A stretch of DNA of 64,000 bases, taken from assembly GCF_020229735.1 (NCBI RefSeq), contig NZ_CP083459.1, positions 322,170 to 386,169 on the forward strand. Reading direction: 5' to 3'. Shown one piece after another: positions 17,649 through 26,174 of this stretch. Below the pieces are notes generated by a model. The model made no database searches, was not told where the DNA came from, and saw nothing but the letters and a program-made list of their open reading frames with translations. The translations under genes and the position numbers were made by a program. The stretch comes from Deinococcus taeanensis (lineage in GTDB: Bacteria; Deinococcota; Deinococci; Deinococcales; Deinococcaceae). The number at the start of each line of letters is the position of its first letter. Within the stretch, counting starts at the first letter, position 1.

Positions 17649-18011
17649 TCAACCCTGAGGGGCCTTCGCGGGGGTCCTGGTCCCTTCCGGAGAGCACACA
17701 CATTCGACCTCCACCAGCGCCCCTGAGTGCGTCAGGGCCGGAACCACGACCGCACTGCCCGCAGGTGGGTCATTCAGGTCGTTCAGTTGTTCCAGACACT
17801 CGTATGCCTCGCCCATACTGCCGATGTCCGTCACCAGGAAGGTCAGGCGGTGAACGTCCCGCAACGTGCACTGCTGCGCGCGCAGCTCGGCGATGAGTCG
17901 GCCCAGAACGAGATACACCTGACGGGAGAGGAGACCGGCGTGCGCGGCGGCCTCCTCCGAGTCAAGGCCGATCCTGAACGTGCGAGCCTGAAGTGAAAGG
18001 GCTTTATCCAT
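17649..18011 (-). CDS. Divergent Rid-family (YjgF/YER057c) protein
   Basis: The 120-residue protein keeps the Rid fold signature (RQVYLVLGRLIAELRAQQ, DVHRLTFLVTDI, SGALVEVECVC). The catalytic arginine of RidA deaminases is missing, however: the equivalent of PARS reads PAGSAVVVPAL. It therefore probably belongs to a Rid subgroup without imine deaminase activity, perhaps with a binding or other hydrolytic role. It is isolated, with no metabolic partner beside it. ATG 18011 gives the expected family length. Compare the canonical ridA at 1564-1944. Confidence 0.8.
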   Translation of the reverse strand: MDKALSLQARTFRIGLDSEEAAAHAGLLSRQVYLVLGRLIAELRAQQCTLRDVHRLTFLVTDIGSMGEAYECLEQLNDLNDPPAGSAVVVPALTHSGALVEVECVCSPEGTRTPAKAPQG

Positions 18012-18555
18012 GGCCGTGTTCAGGCAGGTGCTTCGGTCGCCACATGCCTGATGCTAGCCCGTGCAGGTGCGCGCAGACACTGGTTTTGTCTGGTTCAGCA
18101 CCGGCACCCGCAGGCGGGCTCTCCCAGGGGTGCCTTCCAGCACGGCAGCGGCTCAGGGTTCGCCCGTTGTCACGGTGGAGTGAACGTTTCCGGTTCCGCC
18201 CGCTGCTCACTTGGCAGGAGCAACCGGCCGGGAGACGTGCTGCGCTCACCAGGCGGCTGCCCGGAAGACTGGACCCTGCAGCACGGGAGGCCTGAACACT
18301 GCACAGGTCAGGTGCCACACCGCTTGCCGAAAGATCACTGGCGCGCCATCCGCGGTGACGTTCAGCGCAACCCAGGCACCCTCTCAGCCGTCGAGACTAC
18401 TCTCTGGGTTCGCCCGTTTCTTCAGAATCACCGGAATCAGCCGCCGCAGCGCCCTCACACCACCCAGGTCAGACGTTCACACCGCAAGAAACGACATGAG
18501 CAACCCCAGGCGGAAGACCAGTACAGGTTCGCGGACGCTTCTGTTCCCTCGGTAG
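18012..18555. other. Intergenic stretch left of the IS3 element
   Basis: Open frames here have unnatural composition (many Arg, Pro, Ser, His) on both strands. I see no gene, though decayed coding sequence cannot be excluded. Confidence 0.45.
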
Positions 18556-18577
18556 TGCTCCAAGGATGACTTTCAGC
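18556..18577 (+). repeat. Left terminal inverted repeat of the IS3 element
   Basis: Matches the right end (19758-19779, read on the other strand) at 17 of 22 positions, including the outermost TGCTCCA. Confidence 0.8.
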
Positions 18578-18621
18578 ACCTGACCCTCTCGATGCGAGGG
18601 ACGAGCACACTGGAGATCATC

Positions 18622-18909
18622 ATGGGGAAACAGCGAAAAACCTGGAGCACCGACGTCAAAGAAGCCATCGTCCTCAGCGTGCTGCGGGGCGAACTCGGAG
18701 TCGCGGAGGCAGCCCGTCAGCATGGAGCCAACGAGAGCCTGATCCACACCTGGAAAACACAGTTTCTGGAGGCGGGCCGTGCCCGCCTCTCTGGTGACCG
18801 ACCAGACCAGGGCGTGACCATCCTGGAACGGGAGAATGACCGTCTCAAACGCATCGTGGCCGAAAAGGAACTGGAGCTCGATATTGCGCGAAAAGTGCGA
18901 CGGCTCTGA
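18622..18909 (+). CDS. IS3 OrfA (DNA-binding transposase subunit)
   Basis: The 95-residue protein has the IS3/IS911 OrfA helix-turn-helix (RGELGVAEAARQHGANESLIHTWKTQF-type signature) followed by a leucine-zipper region (ILERENDRLKRIVAEKELELDIA). It binds the terminal repeats. ATG 18622 is the first sensible start. The end of the gene has the string A-AAA-G in CGA AAA GTG (bases 18890-18895). A -1 slip there joins the frame directly to orfB to give OrfAB transposase. Confidence 0.9.
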   Translation: MGKQRKTWSTDVKEAIVLSVLRGELGVAEAARQHGANESLIHTWKTQFLEAGRARLSGDRPDQGVTILERENDRLKRIVAEKELELDIARKVRRL

Positions 18910-19763
18910 CGCTGGACGAGCTGATCGTTCTCTGGCAGAGCCGGCCGCACCTCAGCCTGCGGCGTTTTGCCCAGTACGCCAGCGTGCCGTACTGGCGGAT
19001 GCGGGACCATCAGCACAGCGCGCCCGCGCGCTGTGCCAAGCAGCAGCACCGTGACGCACTGTACGAGAAGGTACGCCAGGCGGCGTTGCAGCATCCAACG
19101 TCTGGATACCGGCTGCTGTATCAGGAACTCAAAGCTCAGGGCGAAGAGATTGGCCTGCACAAGATCCGTGTCGCACTCGGCGAATTGCACCTTCACCCAC
19201 CGCTGCCTCGAAAGACCCGGAAACCTTCCCCGAAGGTTTCCGCACCACAAGACTGGCCGGAAGGTCGACGGGTGCAGATTGACGCGACACGGCTGTCGCT
19301 GCCCGACGGGGTCTGTTGGATTTACTTCGTGCTGGACGTTACCTCGCGGGTGGTGCTGGCCAGCCGGGTGGTACGGAGCCTGTCGATGCACCTCGCCAAA
19401 CTGACGCTCGACGAGGCGGTCGCCGTGCTGCGTGCTCAGGGCCACCACAAGCGCATCCTGGTCCAGAGTGATGGAGGCAGTGATTTCACCAGTGACCTCT
19501 TTCAACAGGGCTGTTTGATGTACGGCAACTGGGTGCGCTGCAAAGTGTCTCAGCCGGGAGGAACCGGTATCCTCGAACGCCTCAACCGGACCTACAAATA
19601 CCAGTTCGCCTTCCGCCAGGACTGGCAGTCCATGGCCGATGTCCGGGCCGCCATGCCGGACTTTCACCGCTGGTACAACCACGAGCGCCGTCATTCGGCG
19701 CTCGGCTACGCCACGCCTTGGTCTACACTCACCTTATCGGCGAATGCTCGCAACGCCGCTTGA
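18894..19763 (+). CDS. IS3 OrfB (DDE integrase domain), made by -1 frameshift
   Basis: From the slip site the frame reads SATALTLDELIVLWQSRPH and then a full IS3 catalytic domain: first Asp in QIDATRLSL, second in LVQSDGGSDFTSD, the glutamate in GTGILERLNRTY, and the C-terminal WYNHERRHSALGY motif. All three DDE residues are present, so the transposase should be active as the OrfAB fusion. A stand-alone product could start at ATG 18984, but that would lack the N-terminal part of OrfB. Confidence 0.88.
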   Translation, partial: SATALTLDELIVLWQSRPHLSLRRFAQYASVPYWRMRDHQHSAPARCAKQQHRDALYEKVRQAALQHPTSGYRLLYQELKAQGEEIGLHKIRVALGELHLHPPLPRKTRKPSPKVSAPQDWPEGRRVQIDATRLSLPDGVCWIYFVLDVTSRVVLASRVVRSLSMHLAKLTLDEAVAVLRAQGHHKRILVQSDGGSDFTSDLFQQGCLMYGNWVRCKVSQPGGTGILERLNRTYKYQFAFRQDWQSMADVRAAMPDFHRWYNHERRHSALGYATPWSTLTLSANARNAA

Positions 19764-19779
19764 AGTCAAACCTGGAGCA
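19758..19779 (-). repeat. Right terminal inverted repeat of the IS3 element
   Basis: Counterpart of 18556-18577; the conserved blocks are TGCTCCA and TGACTT. Confidence 0.8.
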
Positions 19780-19801
19780 TTACCCTCCCTGTAACTTCGT
19801 C

Positions 19802-21268
19802 CTACCGTCTGGTTGCGTCTGCCCTCTCCCAGATGGAGCGCCACTCGCAGAACGATCCGGTCACCCCAGGCCGACCTGTCACCGGCTGAAAACGTACCGC
19901 TTGAACCGGCGCAGCAGGCAGCAGCAGCTCCGTTAGAACGACCTGACCACCCGCCGCGAACACCTCCAGGGAGCTGGTATCGAGCAGCAGCGTGAATTCG
20001 GTCATTGCTGGACCGTCTGGCAGCGGGGCGCTGTGCGTCCCACCAAAACCGGGCACCTCCGGGTGCGCTGGCCGTGTGACCTGGAGGGCCGCCCGCGAGA
20101 CCTGCACGCTCACCTCGACGCCCTCGGCGGAGACGAACTCCACCCGCAGCGCCGCCTCATCCGGGAGGTGTGCAGCCAGGGTGAATTCATGCGCTTCGCC
20201 AGCACGCAGCGGGAACGTTCTGGCGGCCAGGAGAGGCTCACACTCGAACCGGGTGACGTCCCGGCGCAGGGCCTGCACTTCCGGCACGGGCCGCTGCACC
20301 AGGTGCCACGCGGCGCCCAGCGAGAGTTCACGCGGCACCGTGAAGGCCCCCCGCCAGGGTGAGGTGGGCAGGACCGTGGCGTACTCCCAGTTGTTCATCC
20401 ACGCCAGCCACACGCGCCGCGCCGGCAGGTCGCTCCAGGACAGGCCCGCGTAGAAATCCTTGCCGTAATCCAGGGTCCGTGACGGCGTGAGTGGCGTGAA
20501 CGTCGTGCCGTCGAAGTCCCCCACCCAGTACTGCGCGCCGCTGCCCCCGTGCAGGCCACCCGGGTTGAAATCCACCTTCAGCACCCAGCGTTCCACACCC
20601 GCCTCGTCCATCAGCGGAAAGAACTCCGGCACCTCCCAGATGCCGGTCACTTCTCCGGCCGGTCCGAATGTACTCAGGGTCTGCCAGACCTGCAGGTCGG
20701 CGGAGGCGTAGAACTCCACCTGCCGCTCGTCAGGGTGCACGACAGCCATCACCCACCGGCCGCGCGCCTCGTCCCGGAAGACCTTCGGGTCGCGGAAGTC
20801 CGGCTTGTTCAGATCGAGCACGGCCGTCTCCCCCCCGTACGTCCAGGTGCGGCCCTGGTCGGGACTGAACGCGAGGTACTGCGCTTCGTGATGCCGCTTG
20901 TCCAGGTGCGTGCGTTGAGGGTGAACGTCGGTGTGCCCGGTGTACAGCGCCACGAGCGGTGGCTGGTCCGCAGTCCCGAGCCCGGAGGTGTTGTGCGTGT
21001 CCACGACGGCGCTGCCGGAGTAGATGACGTGCGTTTCACGCGCGGGCAGCGCCACGGGGTGTTCCGTCCAGTGCAGGAGGTCGGTGCTTGTGGCGTGGCC
21101 CCAGCTGAGGTTGCCCGGGGTGGGCCCCAACGGGTTGTGCTGGTAGAACAGATGGAACGTTCCGGCCACGAAGACAAGGCCGTTCGGGTCATTCACCCAG
21201 TGCTGACGCGGGGAGTAATGCACCTGTGGGCGGTGACGCTCGCGGTAGGTGTGGCGGTCGGCGGGCAT
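19802..21268 (-). CDS. Glycoside hydrolase family 32 (levanase/inulinase/sucrose hydrolase)
   Basis: The 488-residue protein carries the GH32 signatures: HWVNDPNG with nucleophile Asp27, FRDP with Asp160, and WEVPEFFPL supplying the acid/base Glu212 (usually WECPDLF; the Cys is Val here). A five-blade propeller is followed by a C-terminal beta-sandwich (about residues 350-480). It cleaves terminal fructose from sucrose, inulin or levan. There is no signal peptide, so it probably acts on imported sugar in the cytoplasm. ATG 21268 follows a TACTGT hexamer by five bases. No sugar transporter, fructokinase or regulator is nearby, so it stands alone. The IS3 element abuts its 3' end. Confidence 0.92.
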   Translation of the reverse strand: MPADRHTYRERHRPQVHYSPRQHWVNDPNGLVFVAGTFHLFYQHNPLGPTPGNLSWGHATSTDLLHWTEHPVALPARETHVIYSGSAVVDTHNTSGLGTADQPPLVALYTGHTDVHPQRTHLDKRHHEAQYLAFSPDQGRTWTYGGETAVLDLNKPDFRDPKVFRDEARGRWVMAVVHPDERQVEFYASADLQVWQTLSTFGPAGEVTGIWEVPEFFPLMDEAGVERWVLKVDFNPGGLHGGSGAQYWVGDFDGTTFTPLTPSRTLDYGKDFYAGLSWSDLPARRVWLAWMNNWEYATVLPTSPWRGAFTVPRELSLGAAWHLVQRPVPEVQALRRDVTRFECEPLLAARTFPLRAGEAHEFTLAAHLPDEAALRVEFVSAEGVEVSVQVSRAALQVTRPAHPEVPGFGGTHSAPLPDGPAMTEFTLLLDTSSLEVFAAGGQVVLTELLLPAAPVQAVRFQPVTGRPGVTGSFCEWRSIWERADATRR

Positions 21269-21273
21269 GCCCC

Positions 21274-21279
21274 ACAGTA
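21274..21279 (-). promoter_or_regulatory. -10 element of a leaderless transcript (GH32 gene)
   Basis: TACTGT on the minus strand is five bases before ATG 21268, without a separate ribosome-binding site. Confidence 0.55.
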
Positions 21280-21478
21280 CGCGTCAACGGAAGGGCGTGC
21301 AGAACGCTGGTCGGACCTCAGCAGGATGACTGCAGGGGGGTGGGGCAACGAACCGGCGCAGTGATCTGGCTTCGCCCCCCGTTGGGGCAGACTTTGGCTA
21401 CCCCACCGCCGGCCGGGTGAGGTCCGGGCCGTTCCGTCCGCCGGGGAGCGGGGCGTTGCACGTTTTCAGCGCGCAGCC

Positions 21479-21528
21479 GGCAGGTGCAGCAGGGGTGCCC
21501 GCTTGCATCCCCGCCGGCTGCACCTGCC
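21479..21528. terminator. Long hairpin downstream of the histidine kinase gene
   Basis: GGCAGGTGCAGC (21479-21490) pairs perfectly with GCTGCACCTGCC (21517-21528), and an inner GGGGTGC/GCATCCCC pair extends the stem. It lies about 80 bases past the stop of the kinase gene on the minus strand. It lacks a T-tract. The remainder of 21280-21609 holds no gene that I can support. Confidence 0.5.
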
Positions 21529-21609
21529 ACTTCCGTACCCGCCGTCCCGGCATCACTCCGCTGCCTCTGTGCCCCTTCCGTTGCTGCCACGGATGTCGGC
21601 TGGCGGGCG

Positions 21610-22689
21610 TCAGGCAGGCGGGAGGGTGAACGTGAAGGTGCTTCCCTCTGGTCCTGACGTCACCCCGATGGTTCCCCCCATCTGCTCCACCAGGCCGCGC
21701 GCGATGGTCAGACCGACCCCGCTGCCCTCACTCCGGGTCCGGGCGGAATCCACACGGTAGAAGCGCTCAAAGATGCGGCCCAGATGCTCGGGAGGAATCC
21801 CGTTGCCAGTGTCCTGCACGGCAAAGGCAACTTCTCCGTTCACGCGCTGCGCCGTCAGGATGACCTGCTTTCCGGGGGGCGTGTGCTTCAGTGCGTTTGT
21901 CAGGATGTTGGACAGTACCTGAAGCGCCCGCTCGAAATCCGCCTGAACGGCAAGCGGACTGGCCACGGCTTGCCACCTGAGCTTCACGCCCCGCTCCTGG
22001 AAGGCCTCTTCGAAGCGGTCCACGGCAGCGATGAGGAGGTCACCGACCTCGAAGGTACTGGGACGCAGCGCCACCTGACCGGCCTCCACTCTGGACACCA
22101 GACTCAGATCACTGGCCAGCCGTTCCATGGCGCGGACCTCACGCGCGATGGCCGGCGCCACCCGCTCGGGTGTCATGAGCCCGTCTGTCAGGGCCTCCGT
22201 GTACCCCCGGAGGGCCGCGAGCGGCGTTCTGAGCTCATGGCCCACATTGCCGATCAGCGTCACCCGGTCCTGCTCGACCCGTTGCAGTGAACTCGCCAGC
22301 ACGTTGAAGTTGTGGGCCAGGGCGGCCAGTTCATCACGGCCCGTCTCGGGCAGCCGCCGCCCGTAGTGTCCTGTCGCCAGGGCCTGACTCCCGGCGGACA
22401 GCAGCTGCACAGACCGCACGATGCGCTGCGAGGTGAGGGAAGCGGTCACGGCGGCCACCAGCACCGCGAACGGCACGGCGGCAATCAGGGCCGCGTTCAG
22501 CGTCCGGCGCATTCCATTTTCCAGGTCCAGCCGGAGGGCACGCCCCTCAGGACCCAGGAGTGTCACCATCTGCTCGACGTGATGGCGGTAGAAGCTGGGC
22601 GCCGTAAGCTCGGCCATCAGGAACAGGGCGGCCAGGGCAACGAGGATCACGAGCAGGTGTCCCAGGAAAAGCCGAGGAAACAGCTTCAC
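21610..22689 (-). CDS. Two-component sensor histidine kinase (HAMP-HisKA-HATPase)
   Basis: The 359-residue kinase has an N-terminal membrane segment, a short external loop of about 40 residues, and a second membrane segment. A HAMP linker, the dimerisation helix with His151 in GNVGHELRTPLAAL and an ATPase domain (NILTNALKHTP, DTGNGIPPEHLGRIFERFYR, GSGVGLTIARGLV) follow. Its ATG overlaps the stop of the response regulator by four bases. The small sensor loop gives no ligand clue. The neighbouring DUF305 gene suggests an envelope or metal/redox signal by association only. Confidence 0.94.
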   Translation of the reverse strand: MKLFPRLFLGHLLVILVALAALFLMAELTAPSFYRHHVEQMVTLLGPEGRALRLDLENGMRRTLNAALIAAVPFAVLVAAVTASLTSQRIVRSVQLLSAGSQALATGHYGRRLPETGRDELAALAHNFNVLASSLQRVEQDRVTLIGNVGHELRTPLAALRGYTEALTDGLMTPERVAPAIAREVRAMERLASDLSLVSRVEAGQVALRPSTFEVGDLLIAAVDRFEEAFQERGVKLRWQAVASPLAVQADFERALQVLSNILTNALKHTPPGKQVILTAQRVNGEVAFAVQDTGNGIPPEHLGRIFERFYRVDSARTRSEGSGVGLTIARGLVEQMGGTIGVTSGPEGSTFTFTLPPA

Positions 22690-23354
22690 GTTTCTTCCCG
22701 GAAGCGGTAGCCCACGCCCCGCACAGTTTCGATGAAGCGCGGCTGCTCAGGCTGGTCCCCGAGTTTTCTTCGCAGGCCTGCCATGTGGACGTCCACCACC
22801 CGCTCCACGCCCGGAAAATCGGCGCCCCACACCCGTTCGAGCAGACGCTCCCGTGACCAGACGAACCCCGGATGCCGCGCCAGAGTCAGCAGCAGGTCGA
22901 ACTCCAGTTTCGACAGGCGGAGTTCCTGACTGTTGAGACGCGCCGACCGTGTCCGTTCGTCCAGGTGCAGCCCGCCGAGAGACACGCTGTCGTGAATGCG
23001 GGCCCGGCGCAGCAGCGCCCGCACCCGCGCGACCACTTCCCGGGGTGAAAAGGGCTTGGTGACGTAATCGTCAGCGCCGACGTCCAGGCCATGCAGGCGG
23101 TCCTCCTCCTCACCGCGCGCGGTCAGCAGCAGCAGAGGGAAGTCAGGGTGATCATGCCGCTGCCTTCGGGCCAGGTCGAGCCCACTGACGCCGGGCAGCA
23201 TCCAGTCCAGGATGGCTAGGTCCGCCTCGGCAAGGCGGGACTGACCACTCACACCGTCCTGCGCCTCCAGGACGGTGTAGCCCTCTGCACGCAGGTAGAC
23301 GCCCAGAATCTCCAGGATGGCCGGGTCGTCGTCCACAATCAGGATGCGCGCCAT
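22686..23354 (-). CDS. OmpR/PhoB-family response regulator
   Basis: This 222-residue protein has a receiver domain (acidic DDD at 8-10, phospho-acceptor Asp50, Lys100 in VTKPF) and a winged-helix DNA-binding domain (LSKLEFDLLLTLARHPGFVWSRERLLERVWG) ending in RGVGYRF. ATG 23354 is chosen over 23360 because GGAGG sits seven bases upstream of it and would be almost touching the earlier ATG. It is co-transcribed with and overlaps its kinase and lies about 70 bases after the DUF305 gene, so it probably regulates that gene. Confidence 0.95.
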   Translation of the reverse strand: MARILIVDDDPAILEILGVYLRAEGYTVLEAQDGVSGQSRLAEADLAILDWMLPGVSGLDLARRQRHDHPDFPLLLLTARGEEEDRLHGLDVGADDYVTKPFSPREVVARVRALLRRARIHDSVSLGGLHLDERTRSARLNSQELRLSKLEFDLLLTLARHPGFVWSRERLLERVWGADFPGVERVVDVHMAGLRRKLGDQPEQPRFIETVRGVGYRFREET

Positions 23355-23423
23355 GGGCATGCCTCCAGGGTAAAGGTCAGCCGCGGGCGGGCTGCTCTGG
23401 AGGGGCCGCGGTGGCTGTTGGGA

Positions 23424-23996
23424 TCAACTGCGTCCTGCCAGCCACTGCTTGAAGGCGTACATTTCGTCAGCCTGGGCTTTGATGACGTCACGCGAGAGTT
23501 TCAGCACCCGGGCGTCACGGCTCTTCTGCAGGGCGAGAGTGGCCATGTCCAGTGCGGAGGCGTGGTGCGGCAGCATGCCCTGCACGAAGGCCTGATCGGG
23601 ATTCCTGGCGGTCTTCAGGGGGGCCACCATGCCGTTCATGTCGCTGGTCATCCGGGCGTGCACCGCGGTGTTGAGGCCGCCCATACCCTTCAGCCAGGCG
23701 CTCATGACATTCAGTTCCCGGGTCTGGTCACGGATCACGCCGGCCGCCCAGGCTTTGACCTGCGCGTCCTGCAGGCGGCCCTGCACAGCTTTACTCATGG
23801 TGATGGCCCCCTGGTGGTGGGCGACCATCATGGACAGGTAGGCGCGGTCGAATGCTGGCCCACTCAGCTCAGGGAGGCCCTGGTTCTGGGTGGTGGCCGC
23901 ACTGCTGTGCGCGCCGTGGTTCATCTGGGCCAGGGCGGGCGCCGTCAGGCTGGTCAGGGCCGTCAGGCCCGCCAGCAGCAGGAAGTTCGTCTTCAT
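23424..23996 (-). CDS. Secreted DUF305 family protein
   Basis: The 190-residue precursor has a clear signal peptide (hydrophobic LLLAGLTALTSL, cleavage near APALAQ, residue 24). The mature part has the two DUF305 repeats: FDRAYLSMMVAHHQGAI and AFVQGMLPHHASALDMA, each with a helix carrying paired histidines, MVAHHQGA being the hallmark. DUF305 proteins are four-helix ferritin-like proteins often next to copper or redox genes; function is poorly known and metal binding is plausible. The ATG 23996 follows a TAGCGT hexamer by six bases. It leads an operon with a two-component system. Confidence 0.9.
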   Translation of the reverse strand: MKTNFLLLAGLTALTSLTAPALAQMNHGAHSSAATTQNQGLPELSGPAFDRAYLSMMVAHHQGAITMSKAVQGRLQDAQVKAWAAGVIRDQTRELNVMSAWLKGMGGLNTAVHARMTSDMNGMVAPLKTARNPDQAFVQGMLPHHASALDMATLALQKSRDARVLKLSRDVIKAQADEMYAFKQWLAGRS

Positions 23997-24002
23997 GTCG
24001 TC

Positions 24003-24008
24003 ACGCTA
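24003..24008 (-). promoter_or_regulatory. -10 element of a leaderless transcript (DUF305 operon)
   Basis: TAGCGT on the minus strand precedes ATG 23996 by six bases. Confidence 0.55.
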
Positions 24009-24105
24009 CCGGGGGCATGTTCAGCTTGTGTAAAGGTGGGTGGCGGCCTTTCCCTTCGTGTCATTGGTCCTTCAGTCCTGGGCCCAGCTTCTTCGGCCGC
24101 CCGGG

Positions 24106-26016
24106 TCAGTCTGAGGCCGCTGCGCGGCGTTGTTCCAGCTCCAGGCGGGCGTCCCGCTGCATCCAGGCTTCGGCGGCCTGCGCATCCAGCGGCCTGGAGA
24201 AATGAAATCCCTGCGCGAGGTCACAGCCCGCCTCGCGCAGCCACGCCCACTGCTCAGCGGTCTCTACCCCTTCAGCAACGACATGCATGCCCAGCGCACG
24301 GGCCATGCCCAGAATGGCGCGCACCAGTTCCTCACCGGCGTCCGCATGCCCGATGCGCGTCGTGAAGGACCGGTCGATTTTCAGGGCAGATGCCGAGAGG
24401 CGCTGCACGTACGCCAGACTTGAGTAGCCGGTGCCGAAGTCATCAATGTGCAGGTGCACGCCCAGCGAGCGCAGGGCCGTCAGGTTGGCGCTGACGGTGG
24501 GGGTGTGCTCCAGCATCAGGCTTTCGGTGATCTCCACGTGTACGAGTTCAGGGGTGACGCCCGTGTCCTCCAGGACCTCCTGGATGAACGGCGCGAAGTC
24601 AGGACGCAGGAACTGGCGGGCGCTGGCGTTCACGCTCAGGGTCAGCGGGGTGAGCAGGACGCCACGTTCGTGCCACGCACGGAACTGTTCGCACGCCTGC
24701 CTGAACACGTGACGGTCCAGGTCGATGATCAGGCCGCTGTCCTCGGCCGCGGGAATAAACACTGCCGGGCTGATGGGCCCGCGCTCGGGGTGGGTCCAGC
24801 GCGCCAGGGCCTCGAAGCCGTACAGGCGACCGTCGTGGACGCGCACGAGCGGCTGGAAGTGCGGATGAATACAGCCGTCCCGCAGGGCCTGCCACAGCTC
24901 CTCCTCCATGGTGGTGCGGGCGAGCAGGGCCGTGTGCATGCCGGTTTCGAACACTTCCACCTTGTCCTGCGTGCGCTGTTTTGCGCGGTTCATGGCGATG
25001 TCCGCGTCGCGCAGCACAGCGTCGACAGCGTCATACTGTCCGTGCAGCAGGACCACGCCGACACTGACCTGCACGGGCCATTCACGGCCCTGCACGACCA
25101 CCGGCCGCTCGACCGCCTGGCGGACACGCTGGGTCACCGCCAGGGCCGCGTCCTGCGTGTCGATTCCCTCGATCAGCAGACCAAACTCGTCCCCGCCGAG
25201 GCGGCTGATGACGTCCGGCGCACGCAGTTCACTGGCCAGGCGGGCCGCCAGCTGCCGGAGGAGGTCGTCGCCGGCGCCGTGTCCGAAGGTGTCGTTGAGC
25301 TGCTTGAAGCGGTCGCAGTCGAGCAGCACCACCGCCGCGCGGCGCCGCTGGGGCTCCAGCAGAAGCTGGAGTCGCTGCTGGAACAGGGCGCGGTTGCCCA
25401 GCCCGGTCAGCGGGTCACACAGTGCGTCCCGCCGCGCCTGCAGACTGATCTGCGCCAGCTCCTGGGTCCGTTCGCGGATCCGGCGTTCCAGAGCTTCGCG
25501 GTGCGCCCGCTCGGTGTCCAGTTGACGCACCATGTCACTGCGCAACCGAATCTGCCTGACCACCAGGTCCGCGAGACGCCGGAGGATCTCCGCTTCGGCC
25601 TTCGTCAGGCCCGCCCGGGGCTGCGTGTCAAGCACGCAGAGGGTGCCGATCGTCAAGCCATCCTCGATGGTCAGGGGAGCACCGGCGTAGAACCGGAGGT
25701 GTGGGGCGCCGGTGACCAGCGGGGTCTCCCGGAAGCGGGGGTCCAGCGTGGCATCCGGCACGACGAGCAGCGTCTCGCTGTGCAGGGCGTGCGCACAGAG
25801 CGACGCACTGCGGTCTGACTGCGCCATGTTCAGGCCGATGTTCGCTTTGAACCACTGCCGGTCTTCGTCCACCAGGCTGACCAGCGCCATGGGCGCCTGC
25901 AACGCCACGGCGGCCAGTGCAGCCAGATCGTCGAATTCCTGTTCGGGCAGTGTGTCCAGCAGCTGGAGGCGGTGAAGCAGAGCCAGACGTTCAGTTTCGT
26001 TCGCAGGTAAGGTCAT
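24106..26016 (-). CDS. GAF-GGDEF-EAL cyclic di-GMP enzyme
   Basis: The 636-residue soluble protein has a GAF sensor (about 20-150; [19 protein letters not shown] and [20 protein letters not shown]), a short coiled coil, then GGDEF (near residue 273) and EAL (from about 380) domains. The cyclase signature is intact and carries an RxxD inhibitory site (RAPD). The EAL domain keeps [39 protein letters not shown] and QGF, so phosphodiesterase activity is expected as well. Which activity dominates depends on the GAF signal. It is the first of a run of signalling genes transcribed on the minus strand. Confidence 0.93.
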   Translation of the reverse strand: MTLPANETERLALLHRLQLLDTLPEQEFDDLAALAAVALQAPMALVSLVDEDRQWFKANIGLNMAQSDRSASLCAHALHSETLLVVPDATLDPRFRETPLVTGAPHLRFYAGAPLTIEDGLTIGTLCVLDTQPRAGLTKAEAEILRRLADLVVRQIRLRSDMVRQLDTERAHREALERRIRERTQELAQISLQARRDALCDPLTGLGNRALFQQRLQLLLEPQRRRAAVVLLDCDRFKQLNDTFGHGAGDDLLRQLAARLASELRAPDVISRLGGDEFGLLIEGIDTQDAALAVTQRVRQAVERPVVVQGREWPVQVSVGVVLLHGQYDAVDAVLRDADIAMNRAKQRTQDKVEVFETGMHTALLARTTMEEELWQALRDGCIHPHFQPLVRVHDGRLYGFEALARWTHPERGPISPAVFIPAAEDSGLIIDLDRHVFRQACEQFRAWHERGVLLTPLTLSVNASARQFLRPDFAPFIQEVLEDTGVTPELVHVEITESLMLEHTPTVSANLTALRSLGVHLHIDDFGTGYSSLAYVQRLSASALKIDRSFTTRIGHADAGEELVRAILGMARALGMHVVAEGVETAEQWAWLREAGCDLAQGFHFSRPLDAQAAEAWMQRDARLELEQRRAAASD

Positions 26017-26174
26017 GAGTCAGTCCGCAGGGTGGGAGCAGGGGCAGAGTACGGCGTGGGGTCTTTCCACGCTGTCACATCACCTGCTGATTGGCAGGTC
26101 GAGGCGCCCGGTGATGTGTTGCTCAGCAGGTTGGGGCGGGGAGGCATGCAGGGGTGGCCGTGTTCCATCATCAC

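Larger units (their letters stand above)
18556..19779 (+). mobile_element. IS3-family insertion sequence, apparently intact (1224 bp)
   Basis: The element is bounded by imperfect 22-base inverted repeats. The left end begins TGCTCCAAGGATGACTTT and the right end, read inward, begins TGCTCCAGGTTTGACTTC (17 of 22 positions match), with the terminal 5'-TG/CA-3' typical of the family. Inside are orfA and orfB in IS3 order, with orfB in the -1 frame. I could not see a clear 3-4 base target duplication (flanks TAG and TTA), so the insertion may be old or the ends rearranged. It ends 22 bases beyond the stop codon of the convergent GH32 gene, which it leaves intact. Confidence 0.88.
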
